A DNA stretch of 64,000 bases from UBA7960 sp964624065. GTDB taxonomy: Bacteria > Bacteroidota > Bacteroidia > Bacteroidales > UBA7960. The DNA is taken from NCBI GenBank assembly GCA_964624065.1, contig CAZUWF010000009.1, forward strand, positions 11,580-75,579, written 5' to 3'. Position 1 is the first letter of the stretch, and every line of letters begins with the position of its first letter. The translations under genes and the position numbers were made by a program. Of the stretch, positions 44,167 through 52,445 are shown in pieces. The notes below the pieces were generated by a model. That model did no database searches and was not told the origin of the DNA. It worked only from the letters and a program-made list of their open reading frames with translations.

Positions 44167-45705
44167 ATGAAGAAACTTTTCCGTCACTTACTTTTTTTAG
44201 CAGCAATAATTGTTTCGGGTTTCGGCCAAGCTCAACACAAGATAAATCTTGAAGAATTGGACCGATACTATTCGAAAATGGTGGCCGACTGGGACGTTCC
44301 TGGTGCCACAATAGGAGTGGTAAAGGATGGCGAGCTTGTTTTCGTGGGAAGTTACGGAGTGATGGAGGTTGGCAAGGAAAAAAAACCTGACGGCAACACC
44401 TTGTATGGAATCGCATCTATATCCAAAGCATTTACCGCCACATTGCTGGCAATGCTCGAGCAAGAAGGAAAAATAAAGTGGAATGACAGGGTGAGGGATT
44501 ACTTGCCATACTTTGAGGTTAACGATCCCTGGGTGAGCCACAACGTAACAATTCGCGACCTGTTGTGCCACAGGATAGGGGTAGGTACCTTTAGTGGCGA
44601 CGTAATTTGGTACAAGTCAGACTTCACGGCCCAAGACATTGTAAGGCGGGCCAAGTTTTTACCGTTGGTATTTGGCTTCAGGGCGGGTTATGGCTATTCA
44701 AACATTATGTACATTGTCGCCGGTGAGGTTATTAGAGCCGTTACCGGAAAAAGCTGGAGCCAGAACGTGAAGGAGCGGATTTTTGAACCCCTGGGTATGA
44801 ACCGTAGCACCACCTCGCCCAGTAAGCTTGAAAGTTTTGGTAATTACGTTACTCCACACGCCAGGGAGAACGATGCAAACATACCCATTGGCTGGGAAGA
44901 TTGGGAGGAAATTGGGGCCCTTGGTGGCATAATCACAAGCGTGAACGACATTTCCAAATGGATGATTACAAACCTTAACAAGGGAGTCTATGGCTCCGAC
45001 ACCTTGATCTCGCGTGCCAACATGAACCTTATGTGGACCCCTCATGCCAACTTCGTGGTTGACCATTACAATCGCAACGAGTTCAATCAAAATTTTCGGT
45101 CCTACGGACTGGGGTGGGGGCTTGGCGACATTCACGGAAGGCTTAGAGTTGCCCACTCAGGTGCCATTGATGGCATGATTACCCAACTCGCTCTCGTACC
45201 CGACGAAAATCTTGGAGTTGTGGTGCTTACCAACGGTTTGCGTAGCCCAATTACCGCTGCCACAAACTACGCGTTAGAGCTCTTTATGGGCATAGCCCCC
45301 CGCGATTGGTCGGCGGAATTGCTCGAGAGGGCAAAAGGTCTCCAGCAGGCAGATACCCGCATCTCAGAAAGAAAGGAGAAAAGGGTGATGGGAACCAGTC
45401 CGTCACTACCATTAAAGGAATATGCTGGCACCTACAATTCTGATATCCACGGAAAAATAATGGTGATTTTGGATGCCAACAATCAGTTGCGATTGGAGTT
45501 CGAAAACTCCAAGTATCTTTCGGCCACTCTCAAGCACTGGCACTACGATGTTTGGGAAATTATTTGGGACAACAAGCATGCCTGGTTTAGTTTCGGAACA
45601 ATTAAGTTCAACCATAACAACAACCTGAAAGTTTTTGGAATTGACTTCGATGTTCCCAATGATGACATCTTTTTTGAAGAGCTAAAGCCCCAAAGGGTGA
45701 ATTGA
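44167..45705 (+). CDS. Secreted beta-lactamase-fold serine hydrolase
   Basis: A 512-residue protein with a signal peptide (about 1-23, ending GQAQ). The penicillin-binding-like triad is visible: SISK (SxxK) in YGIASISKAFTATLLAMLEQ, YSN in GYGYSNIMYIVAGEVI, and HSGAIDG (HxG). The C-terminal about 100 residues (LKEYAGTYNSDIHGKIMVIL) form a small beta-barrel like DUF3471. Family members are esterases, D-amino-acid peptidases or amidases; activity on beta-lactams should not be assumed. The start is placed after the promoter box. Confidence 0.92.
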   Translation: MKKLFRHLLFLAAIIVSGFGQAQHKINLEELDRYYSKMVADWDVPGATIGVVKDGELVFVGSYGVMEVGKEKKPDGNTLYGIASISKAFTATLLAMLEQEGKIKWNDRVRDYLPYFEVNDPWVSHNVTIRDLLCHRIGVGTFSGDVIWYKSDFTAQDIVRRAKFLPLVFGFRAGYGYSNIMYIVAGEVIRAVTGKSWSQNVKERIFEPLGMNRSTTSPSKLESFGNYVTPHARENDANIPIGWEDWEEIGALGGIITSVNDISKWMITNLNKGVYGSDTLISRANMNLMWTPHANFVVDHYNRNEFNQNFRSYGLGWGLGDIHGRLRVAHSGAIDGMITQLALVPDENLGVVVLTNGLRSPITAATNYALELFMGIAPRDWSAELLERAKGLQQADTRISERKEKRVMGTSPSLPLKEYAGTYNSDIHGKIMVILDANNQLRLEFENSKYLSATLKHWHYDVWEIIWDNKHAWFSFGTIKFNHNNNLKVFGIDFDVPNDDIFFEELKPQRVN

Positions 45706-46083
45706 GCCGAGATTGTGAAGGTGTATTAATCGGATTTGAAGGGGGAGCGTTTGTAGGTTGGAAATATTGGAGGATTGCACTAAACCCAAACGGAGCAATT
45801 AATGATGTTCTACCTATTCTCGGCAGGTTAGTGCAAATGGATCCAAGGTTTTATAGAATATTGGATTTCAATTTCCAAATGGCTTAACTGCCCATATATC
45901 TGAATTCAAAATAAACCAATAACTCCCAAACCAACCAACAGCCTAACAAATATTACCCGCTCGACTTTACAAACCTTACAAACTTTTCAACTTTTTAACA
46001 AAATCAATTTCAATTCATTTGTTACATTTGCAGCCTTAAGAAAGTGGATTTCACCTTAGGCCTTACCAAATGTAATCATTGCA
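45706..46083. other. Intergenic region before the TonB_C protein
   Basis: 378 bases with no convincing gene; a 61-codon TTG-started frame at 45702-45887 has no recognisable features. The 3' part carries the promoter box at 46023-46030. Confidence 0.55.
46023..46030 (+). promoter_or_regulatory. -7 box of the TonB_C gene
   Basis: TACATTTG followed by C, a perfect TAnnTTTG, 53 bases before ATG 46084. Confidence 0.55.
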
Positions 46084-46773
46084 ATGATGAAAAAAAGACT
46101 TCAAGTTACTGTTTTGATATTGTTGGCTGCATTTTTCACCTCAAAGGCAAGCCCGTTTGCTTACCAAGCCCTTTCAGGAAACCATAAATTCCTGACCGAA
46201 CAACCCGACACAAACATTTACACCATTACCGAAATCCCGGCAATGTTTCCGGGGGGAGATGGGGCTCGGATTCAGTACCTTTTTAGAAATCTTGTGTATC
46301 CCGAAATTTCTCAAGAACAAGGAATTCAAGGAACTGTTTTCGTTTCGTTTGTGGTGGAGGTTGACGGTAGCATAACTAATGTTGGCATTATCAGGGGATT
46401 AAGCCCCGAAATTGATCAGGAAGTAATAAGATTGGCAAGCGAAATGCCAAGGTGGGCTCCCGGAAGGATTGGCGGGAAGCCCGTCAGGACAATTTTTAGG
46501 ATGCCTGTCAAATTCGCACTTTTGGGAGAGGATGACTACGTAAGGATCAAGGAAATAGAAAAGGTTCAGGATGAAAGACCATTTGACATTACACGCGATG
46601 CAGTGGTCTTCGTAAACGGAAAAAAACAAACCTTCAACCTGCTTCAGCTTGATAATAAGATTAAGGCCTCCCAAATTGAATCAATAGATTATTACTTGGA
46701 CGGTAAAGGGGTCGAAAACTTTGGTTATCCAAACGTGGTTTCTATAAAAACCAAGAAGGGTTGGAAACCATAA
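46084..46773 (+). CDS. Secreted TonB C-terminal-domain protein with plug-like tail
   Basis: A 229-residue protein with a signal peptide (about 1-23). Residues about 53-150 match the TonB C-terminal domain: PAMFPGGDGARIQYLFRNLVYPE, QGIQGTVFVSFVVEVDGSI and RWAPGRIGGKPVRTIFRMPVKF. Unlike true TonB it has no membrane anchor or Pro-rich spacer. Residues about 168-229 (VVFVNGKKQ...IKASQIESIDYYLDGKG...NVVSIKTKKG) resemble the plug segment of TonB-dependent receptors. The role is unknown; it may interact with receptor or peptidoglycan partners. It is a single gene. Confidence 0.82.
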   Translation: MMKKRLQVTVLILLAAFFTSKASPFAYQALSGNHKFLTEQPDTNIYTITEIPAMFPGGDGARIQYLFRNLVYPEISQEQGIQGTVFVSFVVEVDGSITNVGIIRGLSPEIDQEVIRLASEMPRWAPGRIGGKPVRTIFRMPVKFALLGEDDYVRIKEIEKVQDERPFDITRDAVVFVNGKKQTFNLLQLDNKIKASQIESIDYYLDGKGVENFGYPNVVSIKTKKGWKP

Positions 46774-47202
46774 TTCATTGTTGAAGTTTAACCTCCTTTT
46801 CAGTGTCAGGCTGAAATTATCAGTCAGAGATGTTTCGTTTTTACGAATTGCAATCCTTGACATAACCAAGCGCCGGTAGGCTATAACCGCGTGCTGTCAA
46901 AACCCATGTTTTTGCAGGTCAAGGGATATTAATTCCCAGACCTACTCCCTTGCCGAGTATTTGTAACCCGCAATCATTCCTTCTATTCGTTATATCGCTT
47001 TGACAAGTTCGGGATTGACCGCATAACACAGATGCCGCTAACCCTCAAAACCCTTTTAAGCAACAAAAACGCCTTAGACCTAATTCTAAGCTTAATTACC
47101 AGTAAACCCAAAAGGCCATTTAGGCTCCCCATCAACTTTTCGCATACAACATTAAACTTTTTTTACTACCTTTGCACGCTCAAAATTAGCAGTTGCCCCT
47201 TA
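46774..47202. other. Intergenic region before thrS
   Basis: 429 bases. The only feature recognised is the thrS promoter box at 47167-47174. No T-box-like or other leader structure could be recognised, and the frame extending upstream of thrS from 47032 is not supported. Confidence 0.5.
47167..47174 (+). promoter_or_regulatory. -7 box of the thrS operon
   Basis: TACCTTTG followed by C, a perfect TAnnTTTG, 28 bases before ATG 47203. It excludes the upstream start at 47032. Confidence 0.6.
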
Positions 47203-49140
47203 ATGATAAAAATAACATTACCAGATAATTCGGTAAGAGAATACAGCCCTGGCGTTACCGGCCTTGATGTTGCAAAAAGCATTAGCGAGGGGTTGGCTCG
47301 CAGGGTACTTGCAATAACTGTCAATGGTGAGGTTATTGACCTACTGCACCCAATTACCACCGACAGTTCGATAAAACTTCACACCTGGGACGACAAAGAA
47401 GGCAAGGCTACAATGTGGCACTCGTCGGCACACGTTATGGCAGCCGCCATTGAAGCCCTTTTCCCAGGCACTAAATTCGGTATTGGCCCCGACATCGAAA
47501 ACGGATTTTACTACGATATTGACCTCGGAGAGCATTCCCTGTCGAGCAACGATTTCGAAAAAATCGAAGAGAAGATGCGCGAAATTGTCCGCCACAAACA
47601 AGTGTTCATCCGAAGGGAAGTATCCAAGGAAGAAGCCCTTGCTGCCTTTACCGAAAAAGGCGATGAATACAAGGTTGACCTTATTGGCGACCTTGAGGAT
47701 GGAACGATTTCTTTTTACGAAACCGGCAACTTTACCGACCTGTGCCGTGGCCCTCACTTGCCCGACACCTCAGCCATCAAGGCGGTGAAGGTTTTGAGTT
47801 TGGCTGGCGCCTACTGGCGTGGCGACGAGAGCCGCAAACAACTTACGAGGGTTTACGGCATAAGCTTTCCCAAGCAAAAAGACCTCGACGATTACCTGGC
47901 TATGCTTGAAGAAGCCAAGAAACGTGACCACCGCAAGATTGGCAAGGAACTGGAGCTTTTTGCATTCTCGCAAAACGTGGGTCAGGGACTTCCTCTTTGG
48001 TTGCCCAAGGGAGCCGAGTTGCGCGAAAATCTTGAAAGATTCCTGAAGAAGGTGCAAAGGAAAGCCGGATACCTACCCGTAATAAGCCCTCACATTGGCA
48101 GTAAGAGCCTCTACGTTTGCAGCGGGCACTACGATAAGTATGGCAAAGATTCATTCCAGCCCATAAAGACTCCCGCCCAAGGTGAGGAATTTATGCTAAA
48201 GCCTATGAATTGCCCGCACCACTGCGAAATTTTCAAAACCAAGCAATATTCATACAAAGACCTTCCGGTAAGGCTTGCGGAGTTCGGAACGGTATATCGC
48301 TACGAACAAAGTGGCGAGCTTCACGGGCTCACAAGGGTAAGGGGCTTTACCCAAGACGATGCCCACATCTTCTGCCGCCCCGATCAAGTGAAGGAAGAGT
48401 TCATCAAGGTGATTGACATCGTGCTCCACATTTTCAAGGCACTAGACTTCAAAGAATTTAGTGCCCAAATTTCGCTACGCGATCCCAACAACAAAGAAAA
48501 ATATATGGGCAGCGACGAAAACTGGCAGAAAGCCGAACAAGCAATCATGGAGGCAACCAGCGAAAAGGGGTTGGAGGCAACCATCGAACTTGGCGAAGCG
48601 GCATTTTACGGGCCCAAGCTCGACTTTATGGTAAAGGATGCTCTAGGTCGAAAGTGGCAATTGGGAACCATACAAGTTGACTACAACCTCCCCGAAAGAT
48701 TCGATCTTGAGTATGTAGGTAGCGACAACCAAAAACACCGCCCCGTAATGATACACAGGGCCCCGTTTGGCTCGATGGAAAGATTCGTGGCTGTACTTAT
48801 CGAACACTGTGCCGGCAAATTCCCTTTGTGGCTCTCGCCCGACCAGGTCATAATACTGCCCATCAGCGATAAATATCAAGGATATGCGAAAAAAATTCTA
48901 TCTTTGCTGGATTTTTCAGAGATAAGGGCACAAATCGACGAACGGAGCGAAAAAACAGGGAAGAAAATAAGGGATGCCGAGTTGAAGAAAATCCCTTACA
49001 TGCTTGTGGTTGGCCAACAGGAAGAACAGTCAAATACGGTATCGGTTAGAAAGCACGGACAAGGCGACCTGGGTTCCTTGGCGGTCGAAGATTTTGTTAG
49101 GCTGGTAAAAAAAGACATTGAAAATTCAATTGAACTATAG
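47203..49140 (+). CDS. thrS: Threonyl-tRNA synthetase
   Basis: This enzyme charges tRNA-Thr and edits mischarged serine. The 645-residue class II enzyme has an N-terminal TGS domain (MIKITLPDNSVREY), the editing domain with HSSAHVMAAA and the C-x-x-H-like CRGPHLP, the catalytic core with MNCPHHCEIF, RVRGFTQDDAHIFC and HRAPFGSMERFVAVL, and a C-terminal anticodon-binding domain. It heads thrS-infC-rpmI-rplT, a widely conserved translation operon. The start is fixed by the promoter and by the TGS alignment. Confidence 0.97.
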   Translation: MIKITLPDNSVREYSPGVTGLDVAKSISEGLARRVLAITVNGEVIDLLHPITTDSSIKLHTWDDKEGKATMWHSSAHVMAAAIEALFPGTKFGIGPDIENGFYYDIDLGEHSLSSNDFEKIEEKMREIVRHKQVFIRREVSKEEALAAFTEKGDEYKVDLIGDLEDGTISFYETGNFTDLCRGPHLPDTSAIKAVKVLSLAGAYWRGDESRKQLTRVYGISFPKQKDLDDYLAMLEEAKKRDHRKIGKELELFAFSQNVGQGLPLWLPKGAELRENLERFLKKVQRKAGYLPVISPHIGSKSLYVCSGHYDKYGKDSFQPIKTPAQGEEFMLKPMNCPHHCEIFKTKQYSYKDLPVRLAEFGTVYRYEQSGELHGLTRVRGFTQDDAHIFCRPDQVKEEFIKVIDIVLHIFKALDFKEFSAQISLRDPNNKEKYMGSDENWQKAEQAIMEATSEKGLEATIELGEAAFYGPKLDFMVKDALGRKWQLGTIQVDYNLPERFDLEYVGSDNQKHRPVMIHRAPFGSMERFVAVLIEHCAGKFPLWLSPDQVIILPISDKYQGYAKKILSLLDFSEIRAQIDERSEKTGKKIRDAELKKIPYMLVVGQQEEQSNTVSVRKHGQGDLGSLAVEDFVRLVKKDIENSIEL

Positions 49141-49192
49141 ATAATCAAAGGTAAATGGCCTAAACCGGCGTTTACCACAAGTTTAACCAAAC

Positions 49193-49199
49193 AAGGAGG
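49193..49199 (+). promoter_or_regulatory. Strong Shine-Dalgarno of infC
   Basis: AAGGAGG with an 8-base spacer to the ATA at 49208. The first in-frame ATG (49229) is 29 bases away, too far for this site, so the site decides the start codon. Confidence 0.8.
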
Positions 49200-49207
49200 A
49201 TCGAAAC

Positions 49208-49777
49208 ATAGCAACACCATTCAGACCCATGAGGCCTCGCGGAAGGTACGTGAAACCAGAGGATCCGCACTTCATAAACGAAAAAATAAAGGCACCCGTA
49301 GTAAGGGTTGTTGGAGAAAATGTTCAGGCCAGCATAGTACCCATTAAGGAAGCGCTCGCCCAGGCCGAACAATTGGGTCTCGACCTGGTCGAAATTGTGC
49401 CCACAGCCAATCCTCCGGTGTGCAAGATCATTGACTACAAAAAATTCCTTTACGAACAAAAGAAAAAGCAGAAAGAAATAAAGGCAAACGCCGCGAAAAT
49501 AGTATTGAAGGAAATAAGGTTGGGTCCCAATACCGATGACCATGATTTTAACTTCAAGATCAAGCATGCCGTCAAGTTTCTCGAGGAGGGGGCAAAGTTA
49601 AAGGTCTTCGTGTTTTTTAAGGGTCGATCCATTGTTTACAAGGAGCAGGGTGAGGTTATCTTGCTCAGGTTTGCCCAGGAACTCGAAGAGGTAGGAAAGG
49701 TAGATCAACTTCCAAAACTTGAAGGAAAAAGGATGATAATGTTTTTGTCTCCCAAAAAAGGTTCAAAGAAAAATTAA
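49208..49777 (+). CDS. infC: Translation initiation factor IF-3, probable AUA start
   Basis: IF-3 binds the 30S subunit, prevents subunit joining and rejects non-canonical start codons. The 189-residue protein has the N-domain INEKIKAPVVRVVGENVQ, LVEIVPTANPPVCKIIDYKKF and a C-domain with EIRLGPNTDDHDFNFKIKHA and the FFKGRS and GRMI-type motifs. There is no ATG, GTG or TTG between the in-frame stop at 49184-49186 and ATG 49229, but ATA 49208 stands 8 bases after AAGGAGG and adds seven residues (M-ATPFRP). E. coli infC uses AUU and is autoregulated through it; an AUA start here is inferred. Confidence 0.85.
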   Translation: MATPFRPMRPRGRYVKPEDPHFINEKIKAPVVRVVGENVQASIVPIKEALAQAEQLGLDLVEIVPTANPPVCKIIDYKKFLYEQKKKQKEIKANAAKIVLKEIRLGPNTDDHDFNFKIKHAVKFLEEGAKLKVFVFFKGRSIVYKEQGEVILLRFAQELEEVGKVDQLPKLEGKRMIMFLSPKKGSKKN

Positions 49778-49813
49778 TGCTCAAAAGATAATAAACCCAA
49801 AATTTGATTTGTA

Positions 49814-50008
49814 ATGCCGAAAATGAAATCAAAATCCGGTGCAAAAAAACGGTTTTCTCTCACCGCTACCGGACGTGTTAAGCGCAAGCACGCTTACAAG
49901 AGCCACATCTTGACCAAGAAAAGCAAGAAGAGAAAAAGAAACCTTACCAAGGTTACATTGGTAAACCCAGCCGATGAAAAGAACATCAAGGCAATGCTTA
50001 GCCTTTAA
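49814..50008 (+). CDS. rpmI: 50S ribosomal protein bL35
   Basis: A 64-residue basic protein: MPKMKSKSGAKKRFSLTATG followed by KRKHAYKSHILTKKSKKRKRNL, the bL35 signature. It lies between infC and rplT, the standard order. Confidence 0.97.
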   Translation: MPKMKSKSGAKKRFSLTATGRVKRKHAYKSHILTKKSKKRKRNLTKVTLVNPADEKNIKAMLSL

Positions 50009-50092
50009 AAATTTTTATTATTAACCTTTGTATTAGCAAAACAAGACCTTCCCACGTGAGGTAGGCGCTAAACAAACTAAAAACAAACGATT

Positions 50093-50437
50093 ATGCCAAG
50101 ATCAGTAAACAAAGTTGCTTCGAGAGCCAAACGCAAGAAGCTTCTAAAACTAACCAAAGGGTACTTTGGTGCCAGGAAAAACGTCCTTACAGCGGCCAAG
50201 AATACTTGGGAAAAAGGACAAACTTATGCCTATAGAGATAGGCGTGCCAAGAAAAGGGAATTCCGCAAGTTGTGGATTCAACGCATTAATGCAGGGGTAA
50301 GGCAATACGGGCTTAGCTACTCCAAATTCATTGGTATGATAAATCAGAAAGACATACAGATAAACCGGAAAGTGTTGGCCGATCTGGCAATGAACAACCC
50401 CGAGGCTTTCAAGGCCATTGTTAATTCTGTTCAATAG
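50093..50437 (+). CDS. rplT: 50S ribosomal protein bL20
   Basis: A 114-residue protein: MPRSVNKVASRAKRKKLLKL, GYFGARKNVLTAAKNTWEKG, AYRDRRAKKREFRKLWIQRI. In several bacteria L20 binds the leader between or before these genes to repress its own synthesis. Here the 84 bases between rpmI and rplT include an imperfect inverted repeat around CACGTG (about 50048-50066), but a regulatory role is only a possibility. Confidence 0.98.
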   Translation: MPRSVNKVASRAKRKKLLKLTKGYFGARKNVLTAAKNTWEKGQTYAYRDRRAKKREFRKLWIQRINAGVRQYGLSYSKFIGMINQKDIQINRKVLADLAMNNPEAFKAIVNSVQ

Positions 50438-50455
50438 ATTAAAAATTTTGAGCAT

Positions 50456-50489
50456 TAAAAAAAAGGAGCCTCCAGGCTCCTTTTTTTTT
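50456..50489 (+). terminator. Terminator of thrS-infC-rpmI-rplT
   Basis: Perfect stem AAAAGGAGCCT (50461-50471) / AGGCTCCTTTT (50474-50484) with a 2-base centre and long flanking A- and T-runs, so it can act on both strands, including for the converging NUDIX gene. Confidence 0.92.
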
Positions 50490-50525
50490 GTTATAATTAT
50501 TTTTGCCAGGACCTCAAAAAATTTT

Positions 50526-51173
50526 TCAGAAGCTGCAATATTCCGCGAACTCGTTTAAGATCATTGCCGTTGCCCCCCATACAATATGTTTCTTTAAGTA
50601 AAAACAAGGGGTTTCGATGGTTAGTCCCTCCTGGAGCCTGATTTTTTCAAAACCCCTATGTTTGGGGTTGACTAATTCTATTAAGTTAACTTCAATTAGG
50701 CCGGAAACCTCCTTTGGGTCTGGGAAGAAGTTTGGTTTCTTTGCGGCGATCGATACATACGGTGATACCATAAAGTTTGAGGGAGGAATGTATAGATCGG
50801 TCAGCTTACCAATGACCTCCAACTCGTTTGCCAAAGCTCCAATTTCCTCCTTGGTTTCTCGCAAGGCGGTTTCTTGGAGGTTAAGATCGGCAGCATCATA
50901 CCTCCCTCCCGGAAAAGATATTTGCCCGGCGTGTGCGCCCCCATTGTTAGTGCGCTTTATCAAAACCATAAAAGCTTGTCCCCTTGATGAAGGGTAAATC
51001 AATAGCATTACTGCAGATGGTATGGGACTTTTACCGGCACCCATCCCTCTTATGTGGCTTTCGCGAATTGATGGAGCCATTTTCAATTGTGCCTCAACAC
51101 CTGGTAGGTTATCGAAACTCAATTCTTTTAGTTGCTTTGAAAATAGGGCAAAGTTATGTATGGAAGAATTCAT
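50526..51173 (-). CDS. NUDIX hydrolase, CoA pyrophosphatase-like
   Basis: A 215-residue hydrolase of nucleoside-diphosphate-linked substrates. The Nudix box runs from GGRYDAADLNLQETALRETK to EEIG, preceded by VLIKRTNNGGAHAGQISFPGG, a pattern like the NuCoA motif of coenzyme A pyrophosphatases such as NudL. It lies 47 bases after obg and is probably the last gene of the hpt-adk-obg transcript. Confidence 0.9.
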   Translation of the reverse strand: MNSSIHNFALFSKQLKELSFDNLPGVEAQLKMAPSIRESHIRGMGAGKSPIPSAVMLLIYPSSRGQAFMVLIKRTNNGGAHAGQISFPGGRYDAADLNLQETALRETKEEIGALANELEVIGKLTDLYIPPSNFMVSPYVSIAAKKPNFFPDPKEVSGLIEVNLIELVNPKHRGFEKIRLQEGLTIETPCFYLKKHIVWGATAMILNEFAEYCSF

Positions 51174-51220
51174 TAATAACTAAACCTGCACCCTTTTTAA
51201 CCGATACACCCATGAACTCA

Positions 51221-52219
51221 TCAGCCTTCTTCATTGGGGTTCAATGCTTTCCATATCAAATCCTTGAGTTCCACCAATCCTTGGTTTGTGTGCGAGGAAA
51301 TCATAACATATTCAATCTCTGGCAATTTGGTTTCAAGAGTTGCCATTTTCTTTGGTGTAAGCAAATCGCACTTGGTTACGGCTAGCAACTTAGTCTTGTC
51401 GAGAAGTTCGGGATTGTACTGTTCCAGCTCGTTGAGCAGCGTTTCGTATTCTTTTTTAAGGTTCTTAGAATCGGCGGGTATTATGAAAAGCAAAACCGAG
51501 TTGCGTTCAATGTGCCTCAAGAATCTGTGTCCCAAACCCTTGCCAAGATGAGCTCCTTCAATTATTCCCGGAATGTCGGCCATAACAAATGACCTTGATT
51601 CGCGATATTCTACCACCCCCAAGTTTGGTTTTAGGGTAGTAAAAGGGTAATCTGCAATTTCGGGCTTGGCGGCAGAAACTACCGAAAGCAGGGTTGACTT
51701 GCCGGCATTTGGGAATCCAACCAAGCCCACATCTGCGAGTAGCTTAAGTTCGAAAACCACATTTTTTTCGATGCCTTCCTCGCCTGGTTGTGCATACCGG
51801 GGAGTTTGATTGGTGCTCGATTTGAACCTGGCGTTGCCGAGCCCGCCCCTGCCTCCCTCAAGAAGGATTATTGTCTGCCCGTGCTCGGTAATTTCGATCA
51901 AGTGGTCACTGGTTTCGGCATCAAGGGCGATTGTTCCCAAGGGTACTTCCAAAACAATATCTTGTCCGCTGGCGCCCGTGCTGGTTTGCCTTCCGCCCGA
52001 CATCCCGTGCTTCGCATACACGTGCCGAGTGTACCTTAAATGTAGGAGTGTCCAGAGGTTTCGGTTGCCACGTAGTATGATATGGCCACCTCGCCCTCCA
52101 TCGCCACCATCGGGCCCGCCCTTGGCCACGAACTTTTCTCGCCTCAAATGAGCCGACCCTGCCCCCCCGTTACCCGAGCGGCAAGTTATCCTGACGTGGT
52201 CAATGAAATTTGGGTTCAA
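51221..52219 (-). CDS. obgE: GTPase Obg
   Basis: Obg is an essential GTPase of 50S ribosome assembly and stress signalling. The 332-residue protein has the glycine-rich Obg fold (NFIDHVRITCRSGNGGAGS, KGGPDGGDGGRGG) followed by a G domain with G1 GFPNAGKST, G3 DIPGIIEGAH and G4 TKCD. It lacks the C-terminal extension of some Obg proteins. A small membrane-protein gene precedes it by 13 bases. Confidence 0.97.
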   Translation of the reverse strand: MNPNFIDHVRITCRSGNGGAGSAHLRREKFVAKGGPDGGDGGRGGHIILRGNRNLWTLLHLRYTRHVYAKHGMSGGRQTSTGASGQDIVLEVPLGTIALDAETSDHLIEITEHGQTIILLEGGRGGLGNARFKSSTNQTPRYAQPGEEGIEKNVVFELKLLADVGLVGFPNAGKSTLLSVVSAAKPEIADYPFTTLKPNLGVVEYRESRSFVMADIPGIIEGAHLGKGLGHRFLRHIERNSVLLFIIPADSKNLKKEYETLLNELEQYNPELLDKTKLLAVTKCDLLTPKKMATLETKLPEIEYVMISSHTNQGLVELKDLIWKALNPNEEG

Positions 52220-52232
52220 CGCGTTATAATTC

Positions 52233-52418
52233 TTATGCCCCTATGTGCTGTAGGAGCCCTTTGACCAAAAAAACAGGCCACACAAGTGCCTTCAAAAAGC
52301 CAACCACTCCTACCCAAAAGGAGGTTGCAGTTGAAATAAAGTAGAAGGCGGCTCCAATTACTCCCAGCAAGTATATTGCAGAGGAGGTGTTTGGGGTATT
52401 TGATTTTTTTCTTCCCAT
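52233..52418 (-). CDS. Small two-helix membrane protein, function unknown
   Basis: A 61-residue protein with a basic N-terminus (MGRKKSN) and two hydrophobic segments: IYLLGVIGAAFYFI and FWVGVVGFLKALVWPVFLVKGLL. Similar short proteins of the type 'LGxIGAxxYF...W.GVxGxxKAxVWPxxLVYxLL' occur widely in bacteria without a known role. It lies 27 bases after adk and 13 before obg in a compact operon, which supports that it is real. Confidence 0.8.
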   Translation of the reverse strand: MGRKKSNTPNTSSAIYLLGVIGAAFYFISTATSFWVGVVGFLKALVWPVFLVKGLLQHIGA

Positions 52419-52445
52419 GGTGTTAGTATTTTAAACTATGCAAGG

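Noticed and set aside
44167..45705. Beta-lactamase resistance gene
   Set aside because: It has the SxxK/YxN/HxG triad of the large serine-hydrolase superfamily, with a DUF3471-like tail typical of esterase or peptidase members; no evidence for beta-lactam hydrolysis.
45702..45887. A 61-codon frame after the serine hydrolase
   Set aside because: It starts with TTG, overlaps the preceding stop, and has no recognisable domain or leader.
50523..52264. Plus-strand frames opposite the NUDIX and obg genes
   Set aside because: Shadows of highly conserved minus-strand genes; no independent features.
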